From positions 1,918,747 to 1,982,746 of the forward strand of contig NZ_CM001773.1 in the NCBI RefSeq assembly GCF_000314895.2: a DNA stretch of 64,000 bases, written 5' to 3'. A model generated the notes under the pieces. The model saw only the letters and a list, made by a program, of their open reading frames with translations, had not been told where the DNA came from and did not search any database. Of this stretch, positions 30,996 through 41,980 are shown one piece after another. The translations under genes were made by a program, and so were the position numbers. How positions within the stretch are numbered: position 1 is the stretch's first letter; each line of letters opens with the position of its first letter. This DNA comes from Providencia sneebia DSM 19967. Lineage in GTDB: Bacteria > Pseudomonadota > Gammaproteobacteria > Enterobacterales > Enterobacteriaceae.

Positions 30996-31607
30996 TATAA
31001 ATTAATAATTATGATAATAAAAAATATTAAATATGATTGATTTTGCCGCCAAGTTAATCATGTTCTTTTTTAATCAATATGGAATTTAATTATTTAGTAA
31101 AAATAAAACTAACAATATAGATAGCCTTTTTGTATAACATAAAAAAAAGCCTCTAAATCTAGAGGCAATCGTAGGATAGTTAGATCTAATTATTATCATA
31201 AATCTTATGAACTGTAGTTCATGTGATTCGTTTTAGGATAGCTAAGTTGGCTGATAGAAGCTATTCGATTTTATGTATCAATCTAAAAGGTAAGATCTAT
31301 ATTAATTATAGGTCGAGGTTTAACCTAATGCTTATTTTTACCTGATTTAATGGAAAGTATCGGCCATTTTTAATGATCGAAAATGAGGGGTTTTGAAGGG
31401 CAATTTTATGCGTAATTAGCCGAGGATTAGGCTATTTTCGGCAATTGATATGTTTTTTTAAGTGTACCATGCAAGATGAGATTAGCTGTTGAAAGGCTAT
31501 CAATATCAAAATAACTGAAAATATTAATAGCCTGTTTAATTGTATATATAGAACTTGATAATAATCAATGAATTATTTATCGTCTAGATTGTTCGAAATT
31601 AGCAACC
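30996..31607. other. Intergenic region with a minus-strand terminator
   Basis: About 610 bases without an evident protein gene. A strong minus-strand terminator sits at 31141-31166, 440 bases past the nearest minus-strand stop, so a small RNA or long 3' UTR may be encoded here. The part at 31390-31450 contains GCCGAGGATTAGGC-like self-complementary sequence. Confidence 0.4.
31141..31166 (-). terminator. Minus-strand rho-independent terminator
   Basis: GCCTCTA / TAGAGGC with a four-base loop is followed on the minus strand by eight Ts. No minus-strand gene ends close by; the nearest stop is at 31608. Confidence 0.75.
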
Positions 31608-31946
31608 TTATTGTGCAGGTGTTGCTGCGGGCGCTGGTGCCGTTGTTGGTGCATTAGCATGTCTAGGGCCACGTGTTGGGTTTTTGCTATCTCTGTTAAA
31701 TTCTGGAACTTCAACAATGGTAACTTTAACCATATAACGTTTACCGTCTTTCGTTTCAGGTGCATCATTGACTAATTTCTTTAGCGTCTCATTTGGTGTG
31801 GCTGTTTGCTGAGTGACGCTATAGACGACATTAGGATGGTTATCCATATGTTGGCGTGGTGACATTGAATGTGGACCATTTGCAGCAGCTGCAAACCCGA
31901 CTGACATTAACAAAATTGCAAGTAGGCTTGAATTAACTTTTTTCAT
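31608..31946 (-). CDS. Uncharacterised periplasmic protein (112 aa)
   Basis: A 112-residue exported protein: signal peptide 1-22 (SSLLAILLMSVGFAAAANG), a small middle domain with KRYMVKVTIVEVPEF near 69-83, and a low-complexity Ala/Pro/Thr tail (APTTAPAPAATPAQ). GAGGG precedes ATG 31946. Single gene; no family recognised. Confidence 0.65.
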   Translation of the reverse strand: MKKVNSSLLAILLMSVGFAAAANGPHSMSPRQHMDNHPNVVYSVTQQTATPNETLKKLVNDAPETKDGKRYMVKVTIVEVPEFNRDSKNPTRGPRHANAPTTAPAPAATPAQ

Positions 31947-32211
31947 ATAAAAACCCTCTTTATGTATTTATCTTAAGTCATATCTTCGATGAATCAAGAT
32001 AGATCGGCAATCGCTTTTACCCGTTTTGACCAAAGCTTCACAATTGCTGCACTTTTTCCATAATTTCTGCTGAATTAGCCCATAAGAAATGGTTATTGTT
32101 TAAAAGGCACTAGTTGTGCTGTAAAAGACATCACTTGTGGTAGCTGATGATAGAATCGATTAGGATGATATGGTAACTATTTAATCATAAAATGATAAAA
32201 AGTGAGCCGCT

Positions 32212-33216
32212 ATGTCTGATAAAAATATTCCTCTCTCTGTACTTGACCTTGCGCCTATAACTTTAGGTTCCAATGCTAAAGCATCATTTAGTCATTCACT
32301 TGATTTAGCTAAATTTGCCGAAAAGCAAGGATTTCACCGTTATTGGCTCGCTGAGCACCACAATATGACAGGAATTGCTAGCGCAGCAACATCAGTTTTA
32401 ATTGGTTATTTGGCCGCAAACACCACGACATTGCATTTAGGATCTGGTGGTGTCATGTTACCTAACCACTCTCCATTAGTTATTGCTGAACAGTTTGGCA
32501 CCTTGAATACACTTTACCCAAATCGAATTGATTTAGGGATAGGTCGAGCGCCTGGCAGTGATCAACTGACAATGCGAGCTCTACGCCGGCATATGAATGC
32601 GGATGTTGATCATTTCCCTCGCGACGTAGCTGAAATTGTTAATTGGTTTGATGCAATAGATAAGGAGCCAGCTGTTCGCCCCGTTCCAGGCTACGGTGAA
32701 AAAATTCCTGTGTGGCTATTAGGGTCAAGTTTATATAGTGCACAGCTTGCTGCTCAAATGGGGTTACCTTTTGCTTTTGCCTCACATTTTGCACCTGATA
32801 TGTTACTGCAAGCATTGAAAATATATCGAGATAACTTTAAGCCTTCTGCGAGATTGGCAAAACCTTATGCAATGGTGTGTATTAATATCGTTGCTGCGGA
32901 TAGTATTAAGGATGCTGAATTTTTGTTTACATCAATGCAGCAAGCCTTTGTCATGTTACGTCGTGGTCAACCCTCGCAATTACCGCCACCTATACAGAAC
33001 ATGGATACTTTCTGGTCACCTGCTGAGCAATATGGCGTACAGCAAGCTCTCGGCATGTCACTAGTGGGGGATAAAGCAAAAATTCGTCATGGGTTAATGT
33101 CTATTTTGCGTGAAACTCAAGCAGATGAAATTATGGTTAACGGGCAAATTTTTGATCATCAAGCTCGCTTATATTCATTCGAGCTAGCAATGCAAGCCAT
33201 GAACGAATTGTCATGA
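32212..33216 (+). CDS. yhbW: LLM-class flavin-dependent oxidoreductase, YhbW-like
   Basis: A 334-residue bacterial-luciferase-like protein, matching E. coli YhbW (335) in length. It opens with [14 protein letters not shown] and has [24 protein letters not shown] near 40-63, [21 protein letters not shown] near 83-103 and [20 protein letters not shown] near 113-132, all family hallmarks for FMN-dependent monooxygenase-type proteins. Physiological substrate is not known. Monocistronic. Confidence 0.9.
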   Translation: MSDKNIPLSVLDLAPITLGSNAKASFSHSLDLAKFAEKQGFHRYWLAEHHNMTGIASAATSVLIGYLAANTTTLHLGSGGVMLPNHSPLVIAEQFGTLNTLYPNRIDLGIGRAPGSDQLTMRALRRHMNADVDHFPRDVAEIVNWFDAIDKEPAVRPVPGYGEKIPVWLLGSSLYSAQLAAQMGLPFAFASHFAPDMLLQALKIYRDNFKPSARLAKPYAMVCINIVAADSIKDAEFLFTSMQQAFVMLRRGQPSQLPPPIQNMDTFWSPAEQYGVQQALGMSLVGDKAKIRHGLMSILRETQADEIMVNGQIFDHQARLYSFELAMQAMNELS

Positions 33217-33291
33217 GTTATCGGTGTAATAAAGGTTATTTAGGTTAAATTATATTGAGATAACCCAGATAACATTCTGGGTTATCAATAA

Positions 33292-33681
33292 TTAACACGC
33301 AATTCTTGGCTTATGTGGTTGAAGTGGTGGCAGTCCGTAGGCTGCACGCGCTCTATCACATGCTTCATTATGTATACCATTCAACCCAGACTCTGCAAAT
33401 TCTCTACATGGTGTTGGACGTGCAGCATAAATTGAGCAAGAAACACATTGACCAATTTTGCCAGTGAGTGCCACGCATCGGGTGTTCTGTTTCTGATTCG
33501 TCCCTTTCATACAGCTCATAAAAGGGGATATTTGCTCTGTTAATTCTTGCGGAATAATTCCTCCTCCATTTTGTGCCTCAGCCCAATAAAAAGACACACG
33601 GAAATAGGCGCAACAAGCACCGCAATTTACGCAGGGGTTATCATTAAGATCAGTTTTTACTATATGATGAATGTTAGCCAT
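33292..33681 (-). CDS. ykgJ: YkgJ-like CxxCxxCC cluster protein
   Basis: A small cytoplasmic protein of about 129 residues in the zinc/iron-chelating YkgJ (UPF0153) family. [19 protein letters not shown], then a Cys in [29 protein letters not shown] and [16 protein letters not shown] preserve the family's cysteine pattern. ATG 33681 is chosen because homologues begin close to the first cluster; ATGs at 33693 and 33771 are in frame but would add an unlike extension, and none has a strong ribosome site. Role unknown; a metal site is likely. Confidence 0.82.
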   Translation of the reverse strand: MANIHHIVKTDLNDNPCVNCGACCAYFRVSFYWAEAQNGGGIIPQELTEQISPFMSCMKGTNQKQNTRCVALTGKIGQCVSCSIYAARPTPCREFAESGLNGIHNEACDRARAAYGLPPLQPHKPRIAC

Positions 33682-33951
33682 ATATAAAACCATTACTTTG
33701 TTATTGATATTATAACCTCGCAGAAAGCGAGATGACGCAACAGGGGCAGGAAGCCGAGAAACGTTGCTCAAAGGCTATTATCTTATGTCTTATAGACGAT
33801 TTTCAAGGTGTTTTTCACCATAAATTTGGCGTTTGTATTTTTTATAAACTAAGTAATAGCTAAATTGCGAAGGCAATTGGAGTTTAAAACTAAAGATAAG
33901 GAGAAGTTAATGTTTGAGTTAGTTTTAATTTAATAAAGTTTGAGGTTAATG

Positions 33952-33998
33952 AGCTGAAAAAACAAGGCGGTAAAATATTGCTATTCTCCCGCCTTGTT
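33952..33998 (-). terminator. tcyP terminator
   Basis: AACAAGGCGG / CCGCCTTGTT stem with a long loop, followed on the minus strand by TTTTTTCAG, about 30 bases past the tcyP stop. Confidence 0.75.
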
Positions 33999-34027
33999 GG
34001 ATAAGTCATGTAGAATTCAGATGAATA

Positions 34028-35419
34028 TTAAATGTGTTTTAACTCACCATCATTTTCTTGATTGAAAACAGCTTTATCTGTTTCACCCATCAGTTGGCTT
34101 GTTACAACACCAGCTGTCATCGAACCACTCACGTTGAGTGCAGTACGGCCCATATCAATTAATGGTTCTACTGAAATCAGCAATGCAACTAAAGTAATAG
34201 GAAGTCCCATTGCAGGTAATACAATCAGTGCCGCAAATGTTGCTCCGCCACCGACACCTGCAACACCCGCAGAGCTGACAGTCACGATACCGACTAAAGT
34301 TGCAATCCATAAAGGATCAAATGGATTAATGCCCATCGTTGGTGCAACCATAACAGCTAGCATAGCAGGGTAAATACCCGCACAACCATTTTGTCCGATT
34401 GTAGCGCCAAATGAAGCAGAGAAACTTGCAATCGATTCAGGTATACCAAAACGACGAGTTTGAGTCTCAATATTAAGTGGAATACTTGCAGCACTAGAAC
34501 GGCTAGTGAATGCAAAAGTTAATACAGGACCTGCTTTTTTGAAAAACTTAATTGGGCTGAGACCTGTAATTGCGACAAAGATGCCATGAACAATAAACAT
34601 CAAAGCTATCGCAACATAGGATGCAATAACGAAAGTACCTAAGTTGATAATATCGGATAAGTTCGAACTAGCTACCACTTTAATCATCAGTGCCATGACA
34701 CCGTAAGGGGTTAAGCGCATAACTAAACGAACGAGTTTCATCGCCCAAGCTTGTAATACGTCAATTGCAGCTAATGCCTTCTCTCCACGTTCTTTATCAT
34801 CTTTAAATAACTGTAGTGCAGCAATACCTAAAAATGCAGCAAAGATAACAACACTGATAATTGATGTTGGATTTGCACCCGTTAAATCAGCAAATGGATT
34901 CTTAGGAATAAAAGATAAAACAAGCTGTGGAACGGTTAAGTCAGAAACTTTACCAGCATAGTTATTTTGGATTGCATCAAGGCGAGCGCTTTCTTGTTGG
35001 CCTTGAACTAACCCTTCAGCGGTTAAGCCAAACACATTAGCAATTAGGATACCAATCAACGCAGCAATTGCTGTTGTCAGCAATAATGTGCCGATAGTTA
35101 GAAAACTAATCTTACCCAGTGAAGATGCTTTGTGTAAGCGAGCAACAGCACTAAGAATTGATGCGAAAACTAATGGCATAATAACCATTTGTAACAGCTG
35201 AACATAACCATTACCAACGATATTAAACCAAAGAATAGAATCTTTAACTGTTTGGTGGCCGCTTCCATAGACATAGTGTAGAACAACGCCATAAACAACA
35301 CCAAAGACCAAACCAACTAATACTTTTTTAGAAAGGCTCCAGCCTTTCGCCCCTAGTTTTGCTAATAATATAAGTAGTGCAATAAAAACTAGCACATTAA
35401 TAATTAAAGGAATATTCAT
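34028..35419 (-). CDS. tcyP: L-cystine:cation symporter TcyP (YdjN)
   Basis: A 463-residue DAACS-family membrane symporter, same length as E. coli TcyP (YdjN, 463) and matching it along its whole length: [60 protein letters not shown] (Ser-rich hairpin), [13 protein letters not shown] and [15 protein letters not shown]. It takes up L-cystine. ATG 35419 has GGAG six bases away; a four-residue extension is unlikely. It is next to ydjM, as in E. coli. Confidence 0.96.
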   Translation of the reverse strand: MNIPLIINVLVFIALLILLAKLGAKGWSLSKKVLVGLVFGVVYGVVLHYVYGSGHQTVKDSILWFNIVGNGYVQLLQMVIMPLVFASILSAVARLHKASSLGKISFLTIGTLLLTTAIAALIGILIANVFGLTAEGLVQGQQESARLDAIQNNYAGKVSDLTVPQLVLSFIPKNPFADLTGANPTSIISVVIFAAFLGIAALQLFKDDKERGEKALAAIDVLQAWAMKLVRLVMRLTPYGVMALMIKVVASSNLSDIINLGTFVIASYVAIALMFIVHGIFVAITGLSPIKFFKKAGPVLTFAFTSRSSAASIPLNIETQTRRFGIPESIASFSASFGATIGQNGCAGIYPAMLAVMVAPTMGINPFDPLWIATLVGIVTVSSAGVAGVGGGATFAALIVLPAMGLPITLVALLISVEPLIDMGRTALNVSGSMTAGVVTSQLMGETDKAVFNQENDGELKHI

Positions 35420-35695
35420 CCTGCACTCCAATCGCAGTTTTTTTAAATTGTGTTATCAGTGCGTTAGACTTTAAGTGGTTATAAGAGATCAGCTTAATCT
35501 AACTACTGGTTATATAATATCAGTAGATAAATTACATTTCTTATAATGAAAAGTTATAACTTATGATAGATGATGCTTATACTATGGCATAAAAGATAAT
35601 TTACTTATTTATTTATGAATAAGTATTGTCTTTTTAAATCTATTTAAGCGTATTGATGGCGGTATCTTTGGCTTGTTATCAATGAATAACAGGAG

Positions 35696-36268
35696 CTATT
35701 TGCTGTGGGCATTGACTTGATGATGGATATATTCCAGCATATTTTCAAATTGGCTTGATAGATTTATCGGGTATCTCATGGGGAGTAAAAAAGCACAAAC
35801 CGCCAACAGTACAGCGATGAAACGTTCTATTTTTTTATTCGATTTGCTACTGAGCAATGGCAAACAAAAGCGTAATGGAAGCGGCCATAAAAATGGAACG
35901 CCAGTCGGCGTTAGCATATCTGCAATTAAATGACTTATATAACCAAGTAAAAAAGCTTGGATAAAATCATAAGGAATAGACCATTCACTAGGTAACCATT
36001 GATACAAAGAAACTAACAGAATAAACCAAGCAATTAGGCTATGAGTAAAACCGCGATGACCGCATAACTTTGAAATCGGGATTGATACAATACGTAAAAG
36101 CCTACCCGATATTGATGAAGGGTGATCAATATCAGGTAATAGTGCGCCGAGTAAAACACCCGGCACCATATGTAGCCAATCACCTTGAGCAAGTTCAGGT
36201 GTTAGCTCAAAATTGTGTGCCATTATCAAAGTGGCGACAGAAAAAAGAAGGTGCCCTTCTGCAGTCAT
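35696..36268 (-). CDS. ydjM: SOS-regulated inner-membrane protein YdjM
   Basis: A 190-residue polytopic protein of the YdjM/metal-dependent hydrolase-like membrane family. MTAEGHLLFSVATLIMAHNFEL opens it; PDIDHPSSISGRLLR and HRGFTHSLIAWFILL carry the conserved Asp/His set, and GYISHLIADMLTPTGVPFLWP the second His/Asp. LexA-regulated in E. coli; a consensus LexA box lies 18 bases before the start here, preserving that control. Function is not well defined; acts in the inner membrane during the SOS response. Confidence 0.93.
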   Translation of the reverse strand: MTAEGHLLFSVATLIMAHNFELTPELAQGDWLHMVPGVLLGALLPDIDHPSSISGRLLRIVSIPISKLCGHRGFTHSLIAWFILLVSLYQWLPSEWSIPYDFIQAFLLGYISHLIADMLTPTGVPFLWPLPLRFCLPLLSSKSNKKIERFIAVLLAVCAFLLPMRYPINLSSQFENMLEYIHHQVNAHSK

Positions 36269-36285
36269 GGTGGATAAATTACCAT

Positions 36286-36301
36286 CTGTTTATCTATACA
36301 G
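36286..36301 (-). promoter_or_regulatory. LexA (SOS) box of ydjM
   Basis: CTGTTTATCTATACAG fits CTGT-N8-ACAG, with an AT-rich alternating core. It sits just upstream of ydjM, a known LexA target in E. coli. Confidence 0.9.
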
Positions 36302-36453
36302 TTAAGCGGGCAGTATAATGTGTTTGAAAAGAATTTGGTAGGGCTAAAAAGATAAAAAAACTCTTATTAATTAGCTAATAACCTCAGAATTTTATAATTT
36401 TGATTAGATCCCTATCGGGAAAGGATAGGGATAAATAAAAATTTAAATGGTGA

Positions 36454-37119
36454 CTAACGTAAATATTTAGCAGTTAGCTCATTAAGTGACGAGAGTTTTA
36501 CATCCGCTAACGCCCAACGCGGGTCTGCAAAATGTTTTTTATCAGGGATAACGATAGAGCGCATTCTCGCTGCTTTAGCGGCAATCATACCGTTAAAAGA
36601 GTCTTCTAATGAAACACAATGAATGGGTTTAGTTTCTAATTGCTCGGCGGCATTAAGATAAACTTGTGGATTGGGTTTACTATAAGGAAGATCGGCCGCA
36701 GAGACGACAGCTGAAAAATATTGGCGAATATCGAATAAATTCAATACCTTCTCTAGCATATAAAGTGGTGATGCAGAAGCTAATGCTATCTTCAGATCCA
36801 GTGAACGACAAAGCTCCAATGCATGATGAACACCGGGCAATATTGGACGTTTTTCTTCAACTAGATTAATGACATGATCAATAATCATTTGTTCCACTTC
36901 TTTTTGGCTATGCCCTTGCCACGGTGAAGCTTGATACCAAAGTTCAACAACATGGTCGATACGTAAGCCCAGAGTATCGGGAAGTTGATCGGCGATGGAA
37001 AGATCTAACCCTAATTGTGAGAAAACTTCTTTCTCGCCTTGAGCCCAAAAAGGCTCTGAATCAATAAGCAAGCCATCCATATCAAAAATAACGGATTGAA
37101 TGGGTAAGTTGTGGTACAT
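36454..37119 (-). CDS. hxpB: Hexitol/2-deoxyglucose phosphatase HxpB (YniC), HAD family
   Basis: A 221-residue HAD-superfamily phosphatase. The nucleophile motif is IFDMDGLLIDSEPFW (Asp 13 and Asp 15), the Ser motif is IALASASPLYMLEKVL, the Lys/Pro motif is YSKPNPQVYL, and the acidic motif is SLEDSFNGMIAAKAARM. It matches E. coli YniC (HxpB) throughout, including LPDTLGLRIDHVVELWY. It dephosphorylates sugar phosphates such as 2-deoxyglucose 6-phosphate. Divergent from yniB, as part of the conserved ydjM-hxpB-yniB-yniA block. Confidence 0.94.
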   Translation of the reverse strand: MYHNLPIQSVIFDMDGLLIDSEPFWAQGEKEVFSQLGLDLSIADQLPDTLGLRIDHVVELWYQASPWQGHSQKEVEQMIIDHVINLVEEKRPILPGVHHALELCRSLDLKIALASASPLYMLEKVLNLFDIRQYFSAVVSAADLPYSKPNPQVYLNAAEQLETKPIHCVSLEDSFNGMIAAKAARMRSIVIPDKKHFADPRWALADVKLSSLNELTAKYLR

Positions 37120-37414
37120 ATCAAAACTCCATTTAGGTATGAGTGCTGTTGCTATATCTCAATGTGTCTTAGTTTGATGTTCATTTTATTACAAAATTTG
37201 AGTGGGAATATCTGCAATTTTTCTGACTTTTACATTGTAGCAAGTCATTACTTGATTATATATATCTAGATTGTTCTTTTTTCAGGTGATTTTTTGATAT
37301 GGCAAGCCAATAAAATAGATATTAAATGCCGAAATAGTATTATGAATGGTAAATTTGGTGTGTTTAAAAAAATTCGCTATCATAACAGCTATTAAAAAAA
37401 CGTTGGGGTTCATA

Positions 37415-37954
37415 ATGAATTATCAGGCTGCAATTTCTGTCGCAATCTGCAAGCGGATTCTAGGTTGGATTGTATTTCTTATTGCGTTGATTTCAACATT
37501 AGCATCATTAGTTAAATTAGCGGGAATGAAAGGGGTCGAAGGAGAGGGCATTAATGCAGTTGCTAATGACTTCATAAAATTAATGGCAGAGATGACGCAA
37601 CAAAGCACGCCATTTTTGAATCTTTTTTGGCATAATTCTCCAGTGCCGCATGTATATAATGGTTTTTCTGGAGCCAATATAGCCTTTATGGTTATATTTA
37701 TTTTTATTTTTGTCGGATTAGCACTTAGTGCTTCTGGAATACGGATGTACCGACAAATTAAATTTATTCGTGAAAGTTTAGAAGATCATGTCATTTTAGA
37801 AAAAGCAAAAGGCAATGACGTTTCAAAAGAAGAACTAGAAGCTAAAGTGACTATTCCTCGCCATACAATTTTTACACAGTTCTTTATTTTATATTTTTGG
37901 CCAATTGTGATTGGTATTGCAATTTATTTTGCATTAAGACAGTTGAATTGGTAA
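37415..37954 (+). CDS. yniB: Inner-membrane protein YniB
   Basis: A 179-residue protein with three hydrophobic segments (about 13-35, 88-112 and 152-172), matching the E. coli YniB length (178) and position between hxpB and yniA. ATG 37415 is chosen because GGGGTT precedes it and homologues start at MNYQ; the longer frame from 37346 is not supported. Function unknown. Confidence 0.88.
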   Translation: MNYQAAISVAICKRILGWIVFLIALISTLASLVKLAGMKGVEGEGINAVANDFIKLMAEMTQQSTPFLNLFWHNSPVPHVYNGFSGANIAFMVIFIFIFVGLALSASGIRMYRQIKFIRESLEDHVILEKAKGNDVSKEELEAKVTIPRHTIFTQFFILYFWPIVIGIAIYFALRQLNW

Positions 37955-38085
37955 CAGTAAATGTTTGGATATCATGGTATGAATAATGTAATGGCTTGAT
38001 GTGTTTTTACAAAAAATACCTTTTTTATTGTTTTGTTGTGCTACATGCATTCAAAAATATAACTATTTTCTTAAGTAATAGAAAA

Positions 38086-38112
38086 GGGGATTGAATTGAA
38101 AGTTCAATCCCC
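38086..38112. terminator. Terminator between converging yniB and yniA
   Basis: Perfect 10-base stem GGGGATTGAA / TTCAATCCCC with a seven-base loop. On the minus strand it is followed by TTTTCTATT, so it mainly ends yniA. Confidence 0.75.
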
Positions 38113-38151
38113 TCTGAATACCAACTTAAATTAATTCGAACATTAAATCGA

Positions 38152-39021
38152 TTATTGATCTCCAATTAATTCATCAATAATAGTGCGCGCTTGTAAATAA
38201 CTTTGTTCAAGCCCAAAGATATTTGATTGACAGAGTAAATAGTAGAGCTGATAAATCGGTTGTCTTTCTAAGAAACCAGTAGGTAATGGCCAAACACTTT
38301 GGTAGCCATCAATAATTTGAATAGGCAATTCTGAATATAGAGGGAGCATTGCAATATCACACTCTCTATCTCCCCAATAACAAGCAGGATCGTATAATAT
38401 TCCTTTTTGCTCAAGTGTCATTGCACAATTGGCTGGCCATAAATCCCCGTGCAATAATGAGGGTTGCGGTTGATGTCCCGCAAGACGCTCTTTGACGATA
38501 TCAACAATGTATTGAATATCACCGAAAATCATATTTTTTTCAGCGGCAAGTTGTAATTGTAACCCAATACGTTTTTCTGCAAAGAATGAATTCCAACGCT
38601 TTTCCCAAGCATTAGGTTGAGTCACGGTGCCTAACATGGTATCAAAATCAAAGCCATAACTTGGCTGTTCTTCCCATTGATGTAAATGAGCAAGTTGTTG
38701 ACCAAAATACCAAGCATTGGTTGCGTCAAAGCTTTTCAGAGGGAAATATTCTAATAGAAGGAAACTATGATGTTTATTACAGCCAACACCATAAACTTTG
38801 GGGACTGTAATTGTCCGGCTTTTAGCAAGCATTTCTAGCTGTTCTGCTTCTTGCTTAAATAAAGGCAAAAACTCACGCAGATTTTGTTTGATAAATACCG
38901 TGTGGTTACCATAATCAATTTTCATTGTATGGTGAATATCGCCTCCAGAAAGTCTCTCTTTATTATGAAATTCTGCTTCACCTAAGTGCTCGCTTAACAA
39001 ACGGTACATTGCCTGCCACAT
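38152..39021 (-). CDS. yniA: Fructosamine kinase-like YniA
   Basis: A 289-residue kinase of the fructosamine/ketosamine-3-kinase family (E. coli YniA, 286). SGGDIHHTMKIDYGNHTVFIKQN holds the nucleotide-binding Lys; LLHGDLWPANC is the catalytic loop (Asp) and FDP-type metal motif appears as LYDPACYWGDRECDIAML. Such kinases phosphorylate protein-bound sugar adducts to start deglycation. The N-terminus MWQAMYRLLSEHLGEAE aligns with YniA. Converges with yniB. Confidence 0.94.
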   Translation of the reverse strand: MWQAMYRLLSEHLGEAEFHNKERLSGGDIHHTMKIDYGNHTVFIKQNLREFLPLFKQEAEQLEMLAKSRTITVPKVYGVGCNKHHSFLLLEYFPLKSFDATNAWYFGQQLAHLHQWEEQPSYGFDFDTMLGTVTQPNAWEKRWNSFFAEKRIGLQLQLAAEKNMIFGDIQYIVDIVKERLAGHQPQPSLLHGDLWPANCAMTLEQKGILYDPACYWGDRECDIAMLPLYSELPIQIIDGYQSVWPLPTGFLERQPIYQLYYLLCQSNIFGLEQSYLQARTIIDELIGDQ

Positions 39022-39596
39022 GACTCACCTCGTTCTGCATTGGTTTTCATTAATATTGATTCTATAGCGACAATCTTATAATTAACAGCAATAATTCTTT
39101 AAAAAGAAAGCGCTATCACGGAACTAGACGCTAATTAATGGATTATGCTTTGATTGATAACATTAAATTTAGTAAATACGTATCATTTACAGTCTATCAT
39201 TTTATGAAAAATTGGCTAATAGCTATTTCTTAAAAAGAATAGGAGGGCATTAAATAATAAAATTCTATTATTGAGTATTTAAATGATTCTATTCATCGGA
39301 AGATTCACAATAATTTATTTTTTATAATAGATATTATAATTTTTTAATATAAAGAAATATGATGAAATATTAATTATTGGAACATTTTACAAAATTAAAT
39401 GATTTTAGTTTTAGTTAGTCTAAAAAAGATGATTCAAAAGAAAATGGCCTTTGTTTTAAATTAAATCTATGTAGTTTCTTATTGTTATTAATATTATTTG
39501 GTATATTTTTCTTTGAAACCATAAATTATTTTAATTCTAAATTCGATTTGTATTATTCGATTATTTATTTTTGCTATTTTTAAATTAGAAAGAGTA
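39022..39596. other. AT-rich region between yniA and ydeP
   Basis: About 575 bases, strongly AT-rich, no coding potential seen. Contains the divergent promoters of yniA and ydeP. The AT-rich nature would suit H-NS silencing of ydeP, an acid-resistance gene in E. coli, but this is inference. Confidence 0.45.
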
Positions 39597-41891
39597 ATGA
39601 AGATGAAAGAAAAAATTGAAAATTATACTGGCCCTGCAGCTGGTTGGGGAGCTTTAAAAGCCGTTGCTGAAGCACTTCGTGGTCAAATGGAAATAGGCCA
39701 TGATGTTATTGCAATGTTTGAAATGAACAAACCTCAAGGTTTTGATTGCCCTGGCTGTGCTTGGCCGGATCCGAAACATACTGCGTCTTTTGATATTTGT
39801 GAAAATGGCGCTAAAGCAATGTCATGGGAAGCAACATCAAAGAGAACAACGCCTGAATTTTTTGCAAAGCATACAGTAACAGAATTATTAACTTGGGATG
39901 ATTACGACTTAGAAAATGAAGGGCGTTTAACCCATCCCATGAAATATAATGCGCAAACTGATCATTATGAAGAAATAGAATGGGATGAGGCATTCAAACA
40001 AATTGGCCAACATTTAGCGAGTTATTCTGACCCGAATTCAGTTGAATTTTATACCTCAGGCAGAACATCAAATGAAGCGGCTTTTTTATATCAACTTTTT
40101 GCCAGAGAATATGGTACTAATAATTTTCCTGATTGCTCAAATATGTGTCATGAACCAACCAGTGTTGGTCTTGCGGCATCAATAGGCGTTGGTAAGGGAA
40201 CTGTTTTATTAGAAGATTTCGATAAAGCTGATTTAGTGATTTGCATTGGTCATAATCCCGGCACCAACCATCCAAGAATGTTAAGTTCACTGCGTGAAGT
40301 ATCAAAACGTGGTGCAAAAATTATTGCTATTAACCCATTAAGAGAGCGGGGATTAGAGCGTTTTACTTATCCACAAGATCCTGTAGAAATGTTAACTTTA
40401 GAATCTACGACTTTAGCAGAGCATTATTATAAGGTGCGCATTGGTGGTGATACTGCATTAATTAAAGGTGTTATGCGCGTTATTTTAGAAAAGGATGCTG
40501 CGGAAATTGCATTAGGGCATGACTCACTTTTAGATAATGATTTTATTCAAACTCACACTGTAGGCTTTGATAAAGTTAAACAAGATGTATTGAACACATC
40601 TTGGGAAGATATTTTGCGTGTCAGTGGTTTATCTAAATTTGATATTGAACAAATCGCACAGATATATATTGAATCAAAAAGTACAATTATCTGTTATGGA
40701 ATGGGGATTACTCAGCACCAGCATGGTACTCAGAATATTCAACAATTAGTCAACTTATTATTATTAAAAGGTAATATTGGCAGAGAAGGTGCAGGTATTT
40801 GTCCATTGCGTGGGCACTCCAATGTTCAGGGAGACCGCACTGTTGGGATCACGGAAAAACCTAGTCAATCTTTACTTGATAATATCGAAAAACGGTTTGG
40901 ATTTAAGCCACCAGCAGAATTTGGTCATGCGGCAGTCGCAAGTTTGAAAGCGATTTCAGAAGGCAGCGCCCGTGCTTTAATTTGTATGGGAGGCAATTTG
41001 GCGGTCGCAATGCCAGATAAAGATGCTTGTTATAGTGGAATGAAAAAACTAGATTTAGCTGTTCATGTTGGCACAACATTAAATCGCTCTCATTTATTAA
41101 CAGCAAAAAATACTTTTTTATTCCCTGTATTGGGACGTACTGAAAAGGATATGCAAAAAACTGGACCACAAAGTATTACGGTTGAAGATTCGATGTCAAT
41201 GGTTCATGCATCGCATGGAAAATTGAAACCAGTTAGTCCGCATTTGAAATCAGAATGTGCAATTGTTGCTGGAATGGCAAAAGCAACACTGCCTAATACA
41301 AAAGTTGAGTGGGACGAATTCATTGATGATTACGATAAAATTCGCGATGCAATGGAAGCCGTCTTACCCGGATTTGATGATTATAATGCACGTATCCGAG
41401 TTCCGGGTGGTTTCCATTTAACAAATGCGGCATCAAATCGCCAGTGGTTGACGAAATCTGGAAAAGCAAACTTCATTCCAACAGAAGGTGTGATTGAAGA
41501 TCCTAAATCAGCAGTAAATAGTGAACTGGTCCTTGCTACTTTGCGTAGTCATGATCAATATAACACCACAATTTATGGCCTAAATGATCGTTATCGTGGT
41601 GTATTTGGTCAACGTGATGTGATGTTTATTAGTGAAGAAGAAGCCAATAAACACAAACTAGTTGCAGGTGATAGGGTAAACATTATTGCCTTAGACAGAG
41701 AACAAAAACGAACACACCGCCGATTAGATAACTTAAAAGTTGTTATTTATAATATGGCAGATCGTTGTGTCGCCACGTATTTCCCTGAAGCGAATAATTT
41801 GATAGCGCTGGATAATTTTGATCCACAAAGTGGTATTCCAGCCTATAAAAATATTCCAATATTACTTGAAAAATCTGATACTGCTTCTTAA
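39597..41891 (+). CDS. ydeP: FdhF/YdeP-family molybdopterin oxidoreductase
   Basis: A 764-residue molybdopterin-dependent oxidoreductase, close in length and sequence to E. coli YdeP (759). [20 protein letters not shown] near 43-62 replaces the usual Fe-S cluster motif; [24 protein letters not shown] and [20 protein letters not shown] are diagnostic; [10 protein letters not shown] and NRSHLLTA near 480-510 and a C-terminal MGD-binding domain ([11 protein letters not shown]) follow. No selenocysteine is seen. YdeP contributes to acid resistance in E. coli; substrate unknown. ATG 39597 or ATG 39603 could be the start. Monocistronic with a terminator. Confidence 0.93.
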   Translation: MKMKEKIENYTGPAAGWGALKAVAEALRGQMEIGHDVIAMFEMNKPQGFDCPGCAWPDPKHTASFDICENGAKAMSWEATSKRTTPEFFAKHTVTELLTWDDYDLENEGRLTHPMKYNAQTDHYEEIEWDEAFKQIGQHLASYSDPNSVEFYTSGRTSNEAAFLYQLFAREYGTNNFPDCSNMCHEPTSVGLAASIGVGKGTVLLEDFDKADLVICIGHNPGTNHPRMLSSLREVSKRGAKIIAINPLRERGLERFTYPQDPVEMLTLESTTLAEHYYKVRIGGDTALIKGVMRVILEKDAAEIALGHDSLLDNDFIQTHTVGFDKVKQDVLNTSWEDILRVSGLSKFDIEQIAQIYIESKSTIICYGMGITQHQHGTQNIQQLVNLLLLKGNIGREGAGICPLRGHSNVQGDRTVGITEKPSQSLLDNIEKRFGFKPPAEFGHAAVASLKAISEGSARALICMGGNLAVAMPDKDACYSGMKKLDLAVHVGTTLNRSHLLTAKNTFLFPVLGRTEKDMQKTGPQSITVEDSMSMVHASHGKLKPVSPHLKSECAIVAGMAKATLPNTKVEWDEFIDDYDKIRDAMEAVLPGFDDYNARIRVPGGFHLTNAASNRQWLTKSGKANFIPTEGVIEDPKSAVNSELVLATLRSHDQYNTTIYGLNDRYRGVFGQRDVMFISEEEANKHKLVAGDRVNIIALDREQKRTHRRLDNLKVVIYNMADRCVATYFPEANNLIALDNFDPQSGIPAYKNIPILLEKSDTAS

Positions 41892-41920
41892 TTAGCCTTT
41901 AGCATAAAAATAGTTAACAT

Positions 41921-41962
41921 AAAAAAACCGCCTTCAGTGATCGTCTGGGGCGGTATTTTTTT
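41921..41962. terminator. Bidirectional terminator between ydeP and sitD
   Basis: ACCGCC / GGCGGT stem flanked by seven As on the left and ATTTTTTT on the right, serving both converging genes. Confidence 0.85.
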
Positions 41963-41980
41963 ATCAGGGAAACAACGGAG

